Source of the DNA: Berberis thunbergii
Taxonomy: Eukaryota; Streptophyta; Magnoliopsida; Ranunculales; Berberidaceae
Length of the DNA: 64,000 nt
NCBI GenBank assembly: GCA_003290165.1
Contig: QNQO01000453.1
Location: forward strand, 620,001-684,000
Reading direction: 5' to 3'
Made by a program: the position numbers and the translations under genes
The notes under the pieces: generated by a model
Database searches by the model: none
What the model was told of the DNA's origin: nothing
What the model saw: the letters and a program-made list of their open reading frames with translations, nothing else
In this document: positions 42,300 to 54,765 of the stretch, piece by piece
How positions within the stretch are numbered: position 1 is the first letter of the stretch
How the letters are laid out: the number at the start of each line of letters is the position of its first letter

Positions 42300-44470
42300 A
42301 TGGAAATGAAAGGGTTTAGTGAAGTTGATGGTGTTAGATATAAAGATTTTAAGGGTGAACATGAGGGTGAAGAAGATGATCAATTTAAAGAGCAAGGACA
42401 ATCCATTTCAATGGATGTAATTTGCATAAAAAAATTTCATCTAATTTGCATCAATTTTTTAAAATAATTTTTTGATTATTGTATGATGCATTGGTGCATA
42501 GGCATCTCTAATTGATGTAATAAGTATGGAGATGCATTTTAACGATATTGAGAACCCAGAGATGAACCATTTAGAGGTAACCACCATTTTGTTGTTAAGT
42601 AAATTAAAACTTTAATCAATATATGAAACTAATTATAAAATGAATCATTATGCAGACTGATGATGATAATGTTGATGGAAGTGATGACATTAACAATGAT
42701 GAAAGATCATTGGCACTGGTAGTCGATGATAATCACTTATTTGTTACAGATGAGGTAAAATAGTTTATGTGTTTTCGTTTTCACTATTTCCCATTATTAT
42801 AAATATGTTGTTATTAACAAGTTTAAATTTTGTTTAGGTATTCTCATCAAGGTCTGAGTTGATAGCTTGGGTCCAAGGCATCTGTAGGGATAATAACATA
42901 GTTGTTATTATCACTAAATCAGAACCTGTTCATCAAATACGAAAGGGAATGATCAATTTTGGTTATGAAAGGGGAGGCAAACCCGATAAAAGATTAAATA
43001 ATTTTGTTTGATCAAACAGTACAAAGAAGTGTGGCTACAAATTTCAATTGAGAGGGATCCCACTACATAATGACCATTGGATGTTGCAAGTGACATGTGG
43101 AACCCACAATCATCATCGATCAAACTCACTTATTGGTCATTCGTTTGTTGGAAAATTGAATGAAGAGGAGATGATTTATCTGCAGAATATGGAGAAGTCG
43201 GGTGTGAACCCTCGCCACATCTTGTCTTGGCTGAAAGAGATGTATCCGAATAATATCTCGACTTTGAAGCATATTCACAATGTAATTTGCCGGATAAAGC
43301 TACTCCAACAAAGAGGCAGGATGAGTTTGCAACATACTCTACACTTGTTGAGCGGGCACAAGTACATAGAGTGGCATATTGTTGATCAGGGGAATAAAAT
43401 CACCAACCTTTTTTGGCGCATTATAAATCTATTTAGTTGGCAAAGTGTTTTCCACAAGTAATGTTTATGGATTGCACGTATAAAACGAATTGCTATAGGA
43501 TGTCGTTGTTTGAGATTGTTGGTGTGACGTTGACCGTAAAAGCCTTCAATGTTGCATTTTGTTTTATGTGTTCTGAGAAGGAAGAGTCAAACTTTTGGGC
43601 ATTGGAAAAACTTGTAGGAATTTTTGAGTTAAACAACTTGCCAAGCGTGTTTGTGACTGATAGAGAATTGGGTTTGATCAAGGCTATTGAGTGAGTTTTT
43701 TCAAAGGCACGAATATTATTGTGCACATGACACATCTACACAAATGTTGATAAAAACTGCAAAAAACACTTTGTGGACAATGACCGGTGGGTCGAGTTTA
43801 TAGATTCCTTTTCAAATTTGTATAAATCAAGTACAAAAGATAAATGAAACAAGGCTACAATTGAGTTTGATAGAAGTTGGGCATGATACCCAAAGTATTT
43901 GGAATATGTCAAAACAGTTTGGTATAATCGAAAGGAGTACTTTGTCAGTGCGTGGATCGATACATTTATACATTTTGGCCAATGGACAACTGGTCGAGTT
44001 GAAGGTGCACACTCGAAGTTGAATCACTCGTTGAAAACTTCACAAGGCACATTCTTGAATGTCTAGACAAAGATGCATGAATGATCAAAATCCAACTGGT
44101 AGAGATAGAATCGTCATTTCAACAAAGTCTGACGAAGGTGCAAACTGACCATATGTTTAGTTTATTTGGCTTACTTCATGGGTTGGTGGTGTACAATGCT
44201 ATTGATTTAATCAATTCAGAAATTCGGAGGTGTGAAAATATGGGCATTGACCCTATCAAGTGTGGTTGTGTCCTTCGAACCACTCATGGATTATGTTGTG
44301 TTCATGAACTTACAGGTTATCTAACTCCCACAGGACAAATTCCAGTACGCACCATAGACAAGTATTGGTTTCACTTTGGCACAACACCTATTCGTGAATG
44401 TGGGGATGTGATTATAGACCCAGTGGTCGACACCCTTATGAATAGATTTAATGATTTAATTCATGATTAG
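42300..44470 (+). pseudogene. MURA-type transposase pseudogene
   Basis: The transposase would cut and paste the MULE in the nucleus. N-terminal acidic exons (42300-42420 MEMKGFSEVDGVRYKDFKG; 42655-42755) precede a FAR1-like DNA-binding part: VFSSRSELIAWVQGICRDN (42838), FGYERGGKPDKR, KKCGYKFQLRGIP, LQVTCGTHNHH (Cys/His ligands). The MULE catalytic domain follows with FMDCTYKTN (first Asp, 43448), SVFVTDRELGLIKAIE (second Asp, 43650), TGRVEGAHSKLN (acidic residue and His, 43990), and a C-terminal PIKCGCVLRTTHGLCCVHEL SWIM-like zinc motif (C-x-C...H-x-C style; 44255-44320). In-frame stops occur at 43009, 43694, 43734, 43848, 43886 and 44064, and a frameshift lies near 43450, so it is inactive. 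Confidence 0.88.
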
Positions 44471-44473
44471 AAG

Positions 44474-45330
44474 TTGGTGATGAAGATGAAGCTTATAGAG
44501 TTGAGTTCCCCGGGTGACACTGTAATGACTGAACCATCAACACTTGTGGTTGACAAGGGGAGACCTAAAAAGAAGAAGATGACTAAGCACGAGAAGTCCA
44601 CAAAAAAATCGGGACACGAATACACCATAATCCAAGAAGAAATGAAAGGCAAAAGTATAAAGGTGTTAAACAAAAAGGAGAAGTCGAAAATTCATAACAA
44701 TATATTGATGCGCCAAATTTCGTCTTGGATATGGGATTATATTGACAACATTGAGAACTATTCAGGTGATGAAAATTGTGGCTTTCAATGCATAACGAAA
44801 TTCCTACATTACGACGACAAAAGTGGTTGGAAATAGGTACAGAAAGACCTACTGATGGAGCTTGAAAGTAATGAACAATTGTGGGTTGCAATGTGGCACG
44901 AGTCAGGGGTCAAGGTAGTTAAGGATGCTTTGCTAATTCTTGAAGGCCAAGTGTGAATAGACAACAAAAATTGGTTTATAGACCCCGATATGTTATAACT
45001 CGCAGAGAACCATTACCAGTATGTCTTTGTTTTATATGTGAACCAAAGCATGATCGACCTGTTTTCTATATCTTTACCCGACACTACAGTTTGACGAAGG
45101 ACATGTTTGTTTTATGGCACACCTAGCGCAGAGCAGTCACTATGTCTTCCTTTATAAGTAGCCGAAACCACCATTGCCTCCTATAGGACCAACTTGGTCA
45201 TGTCACATGTTTCCTAAAACAATTTCATTGAAGAACAGTTTTGATGTCCAGCTCGGGATTGGTGCGACAATGGTAAAGAAGTTCAATGAAAAAATCAGAA
45301 GAATGTCAACAAGTTAAACGAGGTCATAAC
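44474..45330 (+). pseudogene. OTU-like cysteine protease region of MULE protein
   Basis: Downstream of the transposase, in the next frame, a basic linker (KGRPKKKKMTKHEKSTKKSG) leads to WDYIDNIENYSGDENCGFQC followed by ITKFL. This matches the OTU catalytic motif G-D-G-N-C-G-F-R, with the nucleophilic Cys kept and the usual Gly changed to Glu. After a stop at 44834 the text continues as QKDLLMELESNEQLWVAMWH and NWFIDPDML, then FVLYVNQS, the expected OTU order, with further stops. OTU domains fused to MULE transposases are a known plant type. The His of the catalytic dyad cannot be confirmed. Inactive. Confidence 0.7.
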
Positions 45331-45559
45331 CATATTGGACTGATGCACATATTGTATTTTGCTAACCATTATTGTGATGAAAAAAAAATGTAAATGGCAA
45401 ATGAAATTTTTTAGTGGCACAGGAACTATTGTTTTGTTAGAAAAGTCACATTTTTTTTATTTACGAAAGACTTGTATGGTTTGAGTTTTTGTTAATATAT
45501 TATATGGAATTTGACTCTATTTAGTTCGAGTTTCTGTTTATGTTTGATAAGACAATGCA

Positions 45560-46320
45560 AAATCATAAGAATGATTAGTTTGATACAACAATGCGAAATC
45601 AGAAAATATTGCAAAAACAAAAGTAGAAAATAATATCAGATAAAATTTTAGAAATGTTTTAGAAAATATAGTTTGATGCGGCAATGTGACTTGTATGAAA
45701 TTCCCATAAAGGATTAGTTTAGAAGACTTGTATGGTTCGAGTTTAGGTTTGATGCAACAATGCGAATAAACTTCAAAAAACCAAGTTTCAGAAAACAAAC
45801 TTTTAAAACTTTTAGAAAAAAAAATTGCAGAAAATTTTCCTATTCGCATTAAAAAAAACCTTGCCTTGACTAATGCGAGTTTTTTGAAAAAGTTCACATT
45901 GGTCCAGGTGAAAAGGAAATTTTTTTTTTCTGTTCGCCTAAATCCCTGTGAAATTTATAAAAAATACTCGCATAGGTCCAGGCGAACATGAATTTTTTTT
46001 CTTTCTTTCAAGAAGTTTGCATTGGTCACTACGAACAGACGGTCTGACATTTATTTATTTATTTTTTCGGAAACTCAGTATTTTGAAATTTTTTTCTTAA
46101 TCTTTGTTTTTTGACCTTATTCGCATTGTCGTATGAAACCTAAACTTTATTTAGTCGCATTGTCGCATCGAACCTAAACTAATCATTTATGTGAATTTCA
46201 TACAAGTGGCATTGTCGCTTTGTTTTCTAACATTATTTTTTGACATGATGTCGCATTATTTTCAAACCTAAACTAATCCTTTCAATTTTTTCTGCAAATT
46301 TTCTTGCAAATTTGTCATTG
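45560..46320. repeat. ~200-bp imperfect inverted repeat within MULE
   Basis: The stretch 45570-45775 (CAACAATGCGAAATC, ACTTGTATGAAATTCCCATA, GGATTAGTTTAG, TTTAGGTTTGATGCAACAAT) is repeated in inverted orientation at 46110-46300 (ATTGTCGCATCGAACCTAAA, ATGTGAATTTCATACAAGTG). The best-preserved arms are GTTTAGGTTTGATGCAACAA (45743) and its partner ending at 46150. It could fold into a long hairpin and may be an old nested fold-back element. Confidence 0.7.
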
Positions 46321-47499
46321 TTGCATTGTTTGTTACTTTGTTACAACAATAACCTCGCATTCAATTCATTGTAAAAAATTTAAAGTATGAAAACTTCTTA
46401 ACAAATGGAACAATCAATATCTAAGATAAGTAAAAACTTATAGCTTGTTAAAATATTTTTGAAGTTTACAAAATGGAACAACAAATATTTTCCCATGGTT
46501 TTTTTTCTCTGAAGTTTACAAAATGAAGACATTATATTTGCCTCCGAACACATTGTCTTTGTTCATGCCTCGATTTGCTTCTATGATCACTTCCTTCACT
46601 AATTTCACCACTGTCAACGCTGGGGCGTACGTTAAGCTCTTCTTCCTCTTGTTCCAAGGTAACGAGCGTAAACATTTCTTCTAGAAAATCCCATATTCTA
46701 TTTTGTCAGGTGAGCAACGTAACCCCGTTGACATTCCCCCTTCTTCAATAGAAACATTGACCACCATACGAGTCTGAGCAATGACAATCTCCTGCAGGGA
46801 AATATTAGATGTTAATGCAAACCATGTAAATTTTAGATATTCTATAAGTGTAAAATGTTTGTAATTACCCTCTTGTTTAAAAAAATAAATGTCTTCTTAG
46901 GGGATGACTTCTCCTCTTGTTCGGTGGTTGTACGAAGGGACGGCTAATACAGTGAAATCAATCCAATTAATCCTCCCAACAGCCCCATAGAAGCTTCACG
47001 AGGCACCTTGTTCGTTAATTGACACGACATGATAATGTCACCTTTTAGCGAACGAAGACAAAACCCCATACTTCACGGAATAGTGCTTGCCAGATCGAGT
47101 TCTATTCTTGAATTAGGTTCGAATTGAAAGATTTGGGATGACTCGTGTCTTTCCCATTTATTTCATAACTCTATCGGGGTGATAAGGTTCTTCTACGTCG
47201 AGGCATAACAAACATCCTGTGAACCATGTGATGCCAAAGTACATGTGAATTATAATAATTAAAACTTATTAATATATGACACATACAAAATTTTTTCATT
47301 GAACTTAAATATGCATTTTTACCTCTTCAGGAGATACGTCATCGAGATGCTCTCTAAGAGTGAAGATTTATTCGTCCAAAACTACTACAATTTGTGGGAG
47401 TTCCCACTTAGCTATGATGGGGAGTCTAGCATCCCACTTCAATTTTGCGTTACCCCAAAGTCTGGAATGATCATATATCCATGCTTATAAACGAAAACA

Positions 47500-48165
47500 T
47501 AAATAAATATTATGAAATTTTTATATATTATTAGGGTAATGAACAAAGTACAAAATTCAAGACATACCTCCAAAAAAGGAAAATATTTGAAATTTGCTTT
47601 GTACCCTCTCTGTTAGCACTGCCCAACTAACGAAACAAGAATATTAAAGCTCATGCGCCCCATGCATACATTTAACATCATCCACCTTCATCAACATCTT
47701 CAAATATTCAATCCGAACATTTGTTCCACTTTTATCAGCAAATATAGTCATACCTAGAAGAAATAACAATTAACCCCTACACACTTGTTCTTTCCTTTGA
47801 AGAGAATCAGTATCCGTAGCGATTCTACAACTGGTGTCCTGAATAAATTTCATTTTCACAGATCTGTCATTCTTCTTGATACAGACCTTTGTTTTTTTAT
47901 TTTCAATCCCTAAACCATTCACCAATAGTGTAACACATTCATCTGTCATCATCTTCATCGACATTCTAACCAGCATATCAATAATCAACAAATGAGTTAT
48001 ATGGTAGATGTCGTTCAGGGTGATGGTCATCTCTCTAAAATGTAGGTGAAAAGTGTTAATCTCAGGTTGCCAACACTCCACGAAAGCACAAATAGTCACT
48101 TTATCAGTACGATCCTTACAATATTGAATAAAGGGATACATACCACTGTTGGAGATCATTCACTT
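47500..48165 (-). pseudogene. Plant mobile domain (PMD / MAIN-like) fragment, antisense in MULE
   Basis: The minus strand 47770-48159 encodes ICAFVECWQPEINTFHLHFR, then EMTITLNDIYHITHLLIIDM. This is the signature F-V-E-R-W-R-P-E-T-N-T-F-H-x-x-x-G-E-M-T-I-T-L-x-D-V of the plant mobile domain, found in MAIN/MAIL nuclear proteins and in many transposons. The fragment lacks the rest of the domain and is followed by degenerate coding text. The surrounding minus strand (46600-47500) has exon-like pieces that may be its downstream part. Orientation is opposite to the transposase. Confidence 0.8.
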
Positions 48166-48738
48166 TACTTTTTTCGGCTCATGTTTTAAATTTCAATCTA
48201 ATAAGTTCTTATATTGATGTCGACATCACAACACGTCTCGTTTTAAAAAATACAAGAAATATATACATTAAGTAATTCAATGTCCAAATATATATAAATA
48301 CAAGAAACATATACATCTCTCATATTTTTTTACATGTATTTCTCCCTATTTTTCCATTTTATTTTTGTTCTTCTACATGTTTTTTACATTTTTGTATTCT
48401 CTATTTTTGGTAAGCCACTGTCATGGGTCGTTTTTGACCTCTATCACCTCGATCATCCCCACCAACATCACGACCAACAAAAGACATAATAAATTTTCAA
48501 ATAAAAGGAAACAAATACTTCAAGTTAATTTATTTGTACAATAAATCTACTAATTTTTAAGCAATACTTTAGCCAATGCGAGAGTTACTAACCACTTTTA
48601 ACTTACACGATTTTGATGTAAAACAATATTATTATCTTATTTCCCTCTAATGAGAAAATACTAATTTGGAGCCTAGTGACCACCAAATCTGCTTTCACAA
48701 TTACTTTCATTACCAAGAGACGAACTAAACGATAAATG

Positions 48739-50540
48739 AAAAAAAAAACATAACAAATATACAATTCTACTTCTAAAATTGAAATAAATACACAAATGCA
48801 TAAAAAACAAACAATGGACGACTCACTTATAATCCAAACATCCTAAACCAAAAGATAGAATAGACGACTCACTTACAGAAGAGTTGGAGTCATAAGAGAT
48901 GTTGCATTTTGAGATTGAGAGGTGACATGTTTTAGTGGTTGCGTTTTGGGGATTTGAGAGTTTCGATTTTGAGAGAGAGGGGGAAGAGATTTGAATGTGG
49001 GAGAGGGGAGAGATTCGAGTGGGGGATGGAGGAATCACGTTTCAATTTGAATAGAGAGGAGAAAAATATTGTTTTTTGTTTATATAGGTGGTGTAGGAAA
49101 GTATTGTGGTGTGAGAAAGAAAGTAAGTAATGTGAAAGAGTAAAATAATATGAAAAACACTTATGATGGTGTAGAGTAGTCGCTCTCTTTCTAATGAAAC
49201 CTCTTACCTACAACATATTGAAAATTCTTTGTTTTCTACTCTTCCGTTCTCTTCTACCCAACATGTTATACACATTGAAAATTCTTGAGAGCTAGGTCAG
49301 GCAAGTCAGGCCTGGCCCAATACCATTCATCATCCTTAATTGAGTCACACAGGCATGATGGATAATACTGGGCTAGACCTAGCGCGGGCCTAGCTTGGCT
49401 GGCCCGACTCTCTAGAAAAGCTCTATACACATACACACGAGCATGCAACGTCCCATCACAACCCACACGCAGGCACGACCCACACACAGGCACACAACAT
49501 CCCATCGCAACCCCAAAAAGAGTCATATGGGTGTAAGTAGAAATCTAGTAGGGGCATCTTATTTTTATCAGTAATTTAAGTTTCCCCCACCTTGTCCCCC
49601 GTATACACATTAATGTACTGTTGTAGATAAATGCAAAAAAAAAAAAAACATAACAAATATACAATTCTACTTCTAAAATTGAAATAAATACACAAATGCA
49701 CAAAGCAAACAATGGATGACTCACTTACAATTCAAACATCCTAAACCAAAAGATAGAATAGACGACTCACTTACAGAAGAGTTGGAGTCATAAGAGATGT
49801 TGCATTTTGAGATTGAGAGGTGGCATGTTTTAGTGGTTGCGTTTTGGGGATTTTGAGAGTTTCGATTTTGAGAGAATTTTGAGAGAGAAGGGGAAAAGAT
49901 TTGAATGTAGGAGAGGGGAAAGATTCGAGTAGGGGATGGAGGAATCACGTTTCAATTTGAATAGAGAGGATAAAAATATTGTTTTTTGTTTATATAGGTG
50001 GTGTAGGAAAGTATTGTGGTGTGAGAAGGAAAGTAGGTAATGTGAAAAAGTAAAATAATGTGAAAAACACTTATGATAATGTAGAATAGTCATCTCTTTC
50101 TAACGAAACCTCTTACCTACAACATATTGAAAATTCTTTGTTTTCTACTCTTCCATTCTCTTCTCCCCAACATGTTATACACATTGAAAATTCTTGAGAG
50201 CTAGGTCAGGCAAGTCAGGCCCTTGCCTGGCCCAATACCATTCGTCATCCTTAATTGAGTCACACAGAAACGATGGATAATATTGGGCGAGGCTTAACAC
50301 GGGCTGGCTTGGCTGGCCCGACTCTCTAGAAAAGCTCTATAAACATACACACAAGCACGCAACATCCCATCACAACCCACACGCAGGCACGACCCACACA
50401 CAGGCACAAAACATCCCATCGCAACCCCAAAAAGAGTCATATGGGTGTACGTAGAAATCTAGTAGGGGCATCTTATTTTTATCAGTAATTTAAGTTTCCC
50501 CCACCTTCCCCCCGTATACACATTAATGTACTGTTGTAGA
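48739..50540. repeat. 900-bp tandem duplication across MULE right end
   Basis: Two direct copies with period 900 bp: 48739-49638 and 49639-50540. Landmarks ACAATTCTACTTCTAAAATT at 48761 and 49661, and GGCAAGTCAGGCC at 49298 and 50207. Each copy carries the MULE right end, the Leu/Ser-rich leader-like GAGAGAGG stretch, the AGGTCAGGCAAGTCAGGCC and GCACGACCCACACACAGGCA sequence, and a GGGGCATC repeat unit. Minor differences include an 18-bp gain (TTTTGAGAGAGAA) near 49880. The second copy therefore includes a duplicate MULE terminus (about 50062-50088). Confidence 0.92.
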
Positions 50541-50559
50541 TATTTTTCCTCTCTATCTC

Positions 50560-52535
50560 CCATTCTTCACAAAATCCCAAAAAATGGTCATATGGGTGTA
50601 TGTGGAAATTTAGTGGGGGCATCTTATTATTTTAGTATTTTAGTCTCCCCCACCAACCCCCAGCTTGCCCCCACCCACACAGCAATGTTAAAAGTGTTGT
50701 AGATATTTTTCCTCTCTAGCTCCTTCTAATCTTTCTCTACCTGCACTCTTCTCTTCTCTTCTCTTCTAAAATATAAATATAAGAGAGTGGAGAAGAAGAA
50801 TTTGATCTATTCCTTCTCTCTCTCTCTCTCTCTCTATAACATTTCTCTTGATTCTGATCTAGATCTTCTCTTGCATTCTCTGGTAAACTTTGTCTCTCGC
50901 TTTCACTTGACTGTTTTGCCAAGATTTTACTTCACTATCTGTCTACCGATCTTTGTCAAGCATTCTAACGTGAATTATATATGTAGTTTTTCTTGCCTCT
51001 CAAAGCTTCGTTCTGGTTTGATTTTCTGTGTGGAATGAATCTTGTTTTGTTTTTGCAGCAGCAAGTAGTTCAGATGAGGCTGGTTTCGCTTCGCTCTAAT
51101 TCCCAGGTAGGTTCAAGGATTTCATTAGTCACTACTGCTTTTTCTTTGCTTGCTTTGTTTTTGATGATTTTGCTTCAACTTGCTTATATTATAAACCTAT
51201 TTCTTGTTAATTTTAGCACACTTTGTTTTTCCTTCACCACCTCAACTGACATTTATATCTTTATATTTCTTCTGTAACTGAATTTGCAATATAATATTAA
51301 TAACTCAATTACAAAATTTCATGTTGTTGTTCTCACTACTAGCATTTTAAATGTTGAAAAAAAAATACTTGTATTATAGAGAATAATGTTTTCAGGTAAC
51401 TAAATACTTTTTTTCTTTGGTCAGGACGTGTTTGTTTAAAAACAAAACAAAATGCTTGTAGTGTAGAGTTTAGGGGTGAGAAAATCTCCACAAAGTTCTT
51501 TATATGTAATCCAAATGATTCAGGATTCCAGAGATTCACTACCTCTGTCATACATTTCGAATCATAAATTTACTAGAGAAGGTTTTGTAGAGGTTCTATT
51601 TTGTTCATGTACTTTGAAGCAAAAACTTTTATGCACTTGGGTAACAAAAATATTGGGCATTGCAAAAGGTGACTTCAAAACAAGAATTGTATAGTTAAGT
51701 CTTATGGGGTTTTGAATATTTTAATGATAAGGATGATCAAGAAGCTTGTCTAAGTTGTCAAGATCAAATCCAATAGTGACTTGGGATTGGTAGATAATTG
51801 ACATTGATAATAGGGAATTTGAATTACTAAAAGGTGACAACATGGTTTGGCCAAATTAGAGGAACATTATTCACTGTGGAAGTTATTAATATGCCTCATG
51901 TTGTTTTTTTGTTGAGTTGGTTCGAATTTCATCTCTATGAGGTGAATGACAACTAGGTGGTTTGGGAACCAAATATACAATTGAGAAGCACACAATGGCT
52001 TTTTGGAACTGGGACACTATTCCTCGTGCTCATGGTTTCCTAAGCAGTTTAACACATTTAGGGTTTCATCCATTATAAATAGGGTCGTGGGTGTAGTGTG
52101 ATTAAGTAAACCAAACTGATTTTAGGGGTACAAAGCTTGACAGACCTTTTGTGACTTTAGCGTTAAAAATACCTTTTGTGATTATCAAATACAGTTTAAA
52201 GGATTATCTCCTGGGTACCCTTTGTGATTTTTCTTGGGGATCTTTTGTATTCCTGTTGTGGTTGTTTTGTCTTGGGATACTAAAGTACAATGTTGAAAGG
52301 ATCGAGTTCTATTTTCTTTTACATTGATAATTAGTTGATCAATGTTACCTGCATGTTTTCTTTGGATCTTGAGATATCCCACATAAATTTGTGTTTTGTT
52401 TGCTGATTGTGATCTTGTCTGTTTGTTTATCTTTGTCTTAGATATTGTTGCTTTTGAATTTGTATTAGTGCTACGTTTGTACTTCCGGACATGGAACACA
52501 TATGTACTCCTTTAAGGTAGTAAGATCAGGAATCT
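50560..52535 (+). repeat. Dispersed repeat, copy 2 (pairs with 24894-27560)
   Basis: After a last GGGGGCATC unit (50600-50720), it follows copy 1 from a TATA-like AAAATATAAATATAAGAGAG, through the leader TTGATTCTGATCTAGATCTT, the intron-like part ending TTTTTGCAG|CAGCAAG, to the LTR-like tail ATAAATAGGGTCGTGGGTGT. A CT microsatellite (50815-50835) occurs here and not in copy 1. No coding domain. Confidence 0.75.
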
Positions 52536-54660
52536 CCATTAGATCCTCGACTCCTGCATCTCTTCCGTTCAGGCTGTAGATTCCATTGTGTCACCTTGTA
52601 GATAATGATATTGCTAGCACCTAAAGTAGTCCCATGAAACGAAGACCTTCTATTAGTAGTTAGTACACACTGTACATACCTCTTTCAACCTCTATATCAG
52701 AACTCACCCCCAATGGAATTATCTTCTTAATAACTTAATTTTATTCTCTTACCCTAAAATAAGCTTCCTTTTAATAATTTTCTTTTTATCATCCATACAA
52801 GCTTGTATCATATTTAGGCATCCAAGGTAATCCCACAGTGAGACAGATAAATTCAAATTCAGAGCCTAAAGTATTGACAAAATCATGGCTTGCATATGTT
52901 TGATTAACTTTATAAGCAGCACATATGGAAACATTCATCTTCAACAGGGATGCATACCTAATCCCACAGGGATGTGTCAAAGATCCTAACTCCTGCCAGT
53001 TATATGTATATCAGAGGGTCTCCTCCCTAACCTTGAATCAATGGTATGGTGAAATTCCTTGGCTGTAACAAATAACTGAATCATGATTCTGCTTTGTGCA
53101 AAGTGGATAGGGTGAACCCCTTTGAAGAAACCACAAGAACTCTTATTAATCAACATGGAGAATCAAACTCCTCGGGCAAATCTTGAACCACCACTGTTTC
53201 CAAACTCGTCTTTTCAAACAACAAAGAGCACATTTGTCTTGTGAAACAACAAAGAGCAAATTTCCAACTTACGTAATATTTAAGCTTGCCGTAAAAATCG
53301 GTTTTCCATGCAAACCCCACATATCCTTCCTAATCTTTAATGTTGATCTCTTCATTTGCTATCAATAGTACCATCTAAATATCTAACATATGTCGGTCTT
53401 TAACAAAGGCTCTTTGACTCGGAGATAGTGCATGTTCTTTAGGCCATAGCCTTAGCAAGAATCTTGTACACCAAATTTCTAAGGGAATTTCAGAGGTTGG
53501 TCCCACAATAATAAGACACTTCAGACTTGGGTCTTAAGAGATCACATTATTTAGGTCATGGTTTTAAACCGTGAGTTGATCGTCCAATCCTCACTTCTTA
53601 ATTAAGTGAAAAGAAAAAGAAAGGACATTTTGGCCTCAATTCCTATTAACTTTCTTATATGTTAGAGTGGGTAATATGTTCTTTTTCTTTTGAAGTAACG
53701 CAAGAGTGGACAGTCACTCATGGTTTGGGAACATGATCTAAATAGTGCGGTTTCTTGGGACTAAAGTCTGAAGTGCATTATGATTGAGGGATTAACTCTA
53801 AAATTTCCAATTTTTAGTGATGCAAGCCTAGTCCTTTATAGGGAAAAGAGTAATAAAAGTTTTATGAAGTCTTCAACATAAGAAAGAGCCATTATGTATA
53901 AAATGCATTGGGTGGTTCCTTGTACCCCACCACTTTTTAAGGCCCTCATAATTTCCCTTTAGGATAAATTTTTTGTTCCTCAATTATGCTATCTAATTGA
54001 GCTTCCATCTGATAATGGTCTCCAAGGCTTGACTATCTTCATAGTGTCTCAAAAAAAGATGCCAATGTGGTTCCATATCTCCCATCCTTAAATCATTCAC
54101 ATTGGGTAAATCATTCACCTCATCGTTCACGGGGCAATTCAAATAGAAATGTACTAAGTGGTTATACTACCTCCAATTGTTGGTAGGTGTCACCAACATT
54201 ATATTGTAGGCACGTGTATTGGCGCCTCCTCAAGAGTTTGCCACTGCCTCAACCTTAGTCTCCTAAAAAGTTTGCCATTGCCTCAACCTTAGTCTAATGA
54301 GGGGTTACCTACCCTCTACGCATTAGCGATGTAAAAGTATGTAGCACATGTAGTTGATTCATGACATTTATTTACAAATAAATTTTCTTAAGTATAAATA
54401 CATTACTTTGAATTTACGGAGTTTGCATTCATAAATGACAAGTACGCGAAAAGACAATAACCAACAAAAATCAGCACTTTCTACTCGGTAGGTTGAGGTA
54501 ATAAATACTACTCTATTTTTGCCAAATAAGATGTAACTACTACTGAGTCGAAGTTTGTTGTCTTCCATATATTGCAGGATAACTACGTCAGCACCATTGA
54601 AAATCTAATATTTAGTTATTGAAAGAAATATAGTCTAAATAGTGTATCTTACATTTATTA
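52536..54660. other. No gene seen
   Basis: AT-rich intergenic or intronic DNA. Short frames show no recognised motifs. A direct repeat pair AAGAGTTTGCCACTGCCTCA / AAAGTTTGCCATTGCCTCA (54231, 54268) is present. Confidence 0.5.
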
Positions 54661-54671
54661 GGTAAATGCAG

Positions 54672-54765
54672 GTTATTGATGAAGAAGAGCTTTCAGGTTT
54701 GAGTGGCAAAGATCTACGAATCTTGTGAATCATTTGGAAACAAGTTCGTGAGGTTTTTGCTGAAG
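54672..54765 (+). pseudogene. MADS-box K-domain exon remnant
   Basis: After AATGCAG the 94-bp stretch encodes EEELSGLSGKDLRIL, one stop, then IIWKQVREVFAE before GTTGAC. This follows the K-box exon of type II MADS transcription factors (GEELSGLSVKDLQNLE), especially the AGL17/ANR1 group. A stop and several changes make it non-functional. The related exon at 57738-57835 lies on the other strand. No MADS (DNA-binding) exon was found. Confidence 0.6.

Larger units (their letters stand above)
41923..49187. mobile_element. MULE (Mutator-like element) with transposase, OTU-like and PMD remnants
   Basis: The left end GTGACTACTCCATACCACCA (TAAGTG follows) is repeated in inverted form at the right end (49160-49187: GCGACTACTCTACACCATCA on the reverse strand, TAAGTG following). 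Both ends also contain CTCACACCACC-like segments. The interior holds a MURA-type transposase pseudogene (plus), an OTU-like segment (plus) and a PMD fragment (minus). A 9-bp TSD is not visible, possibly because the right end was later duplicated or because exact termini are uncertain by a few bases. About 7.3 kb, decayed. Confidence 0.75.
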
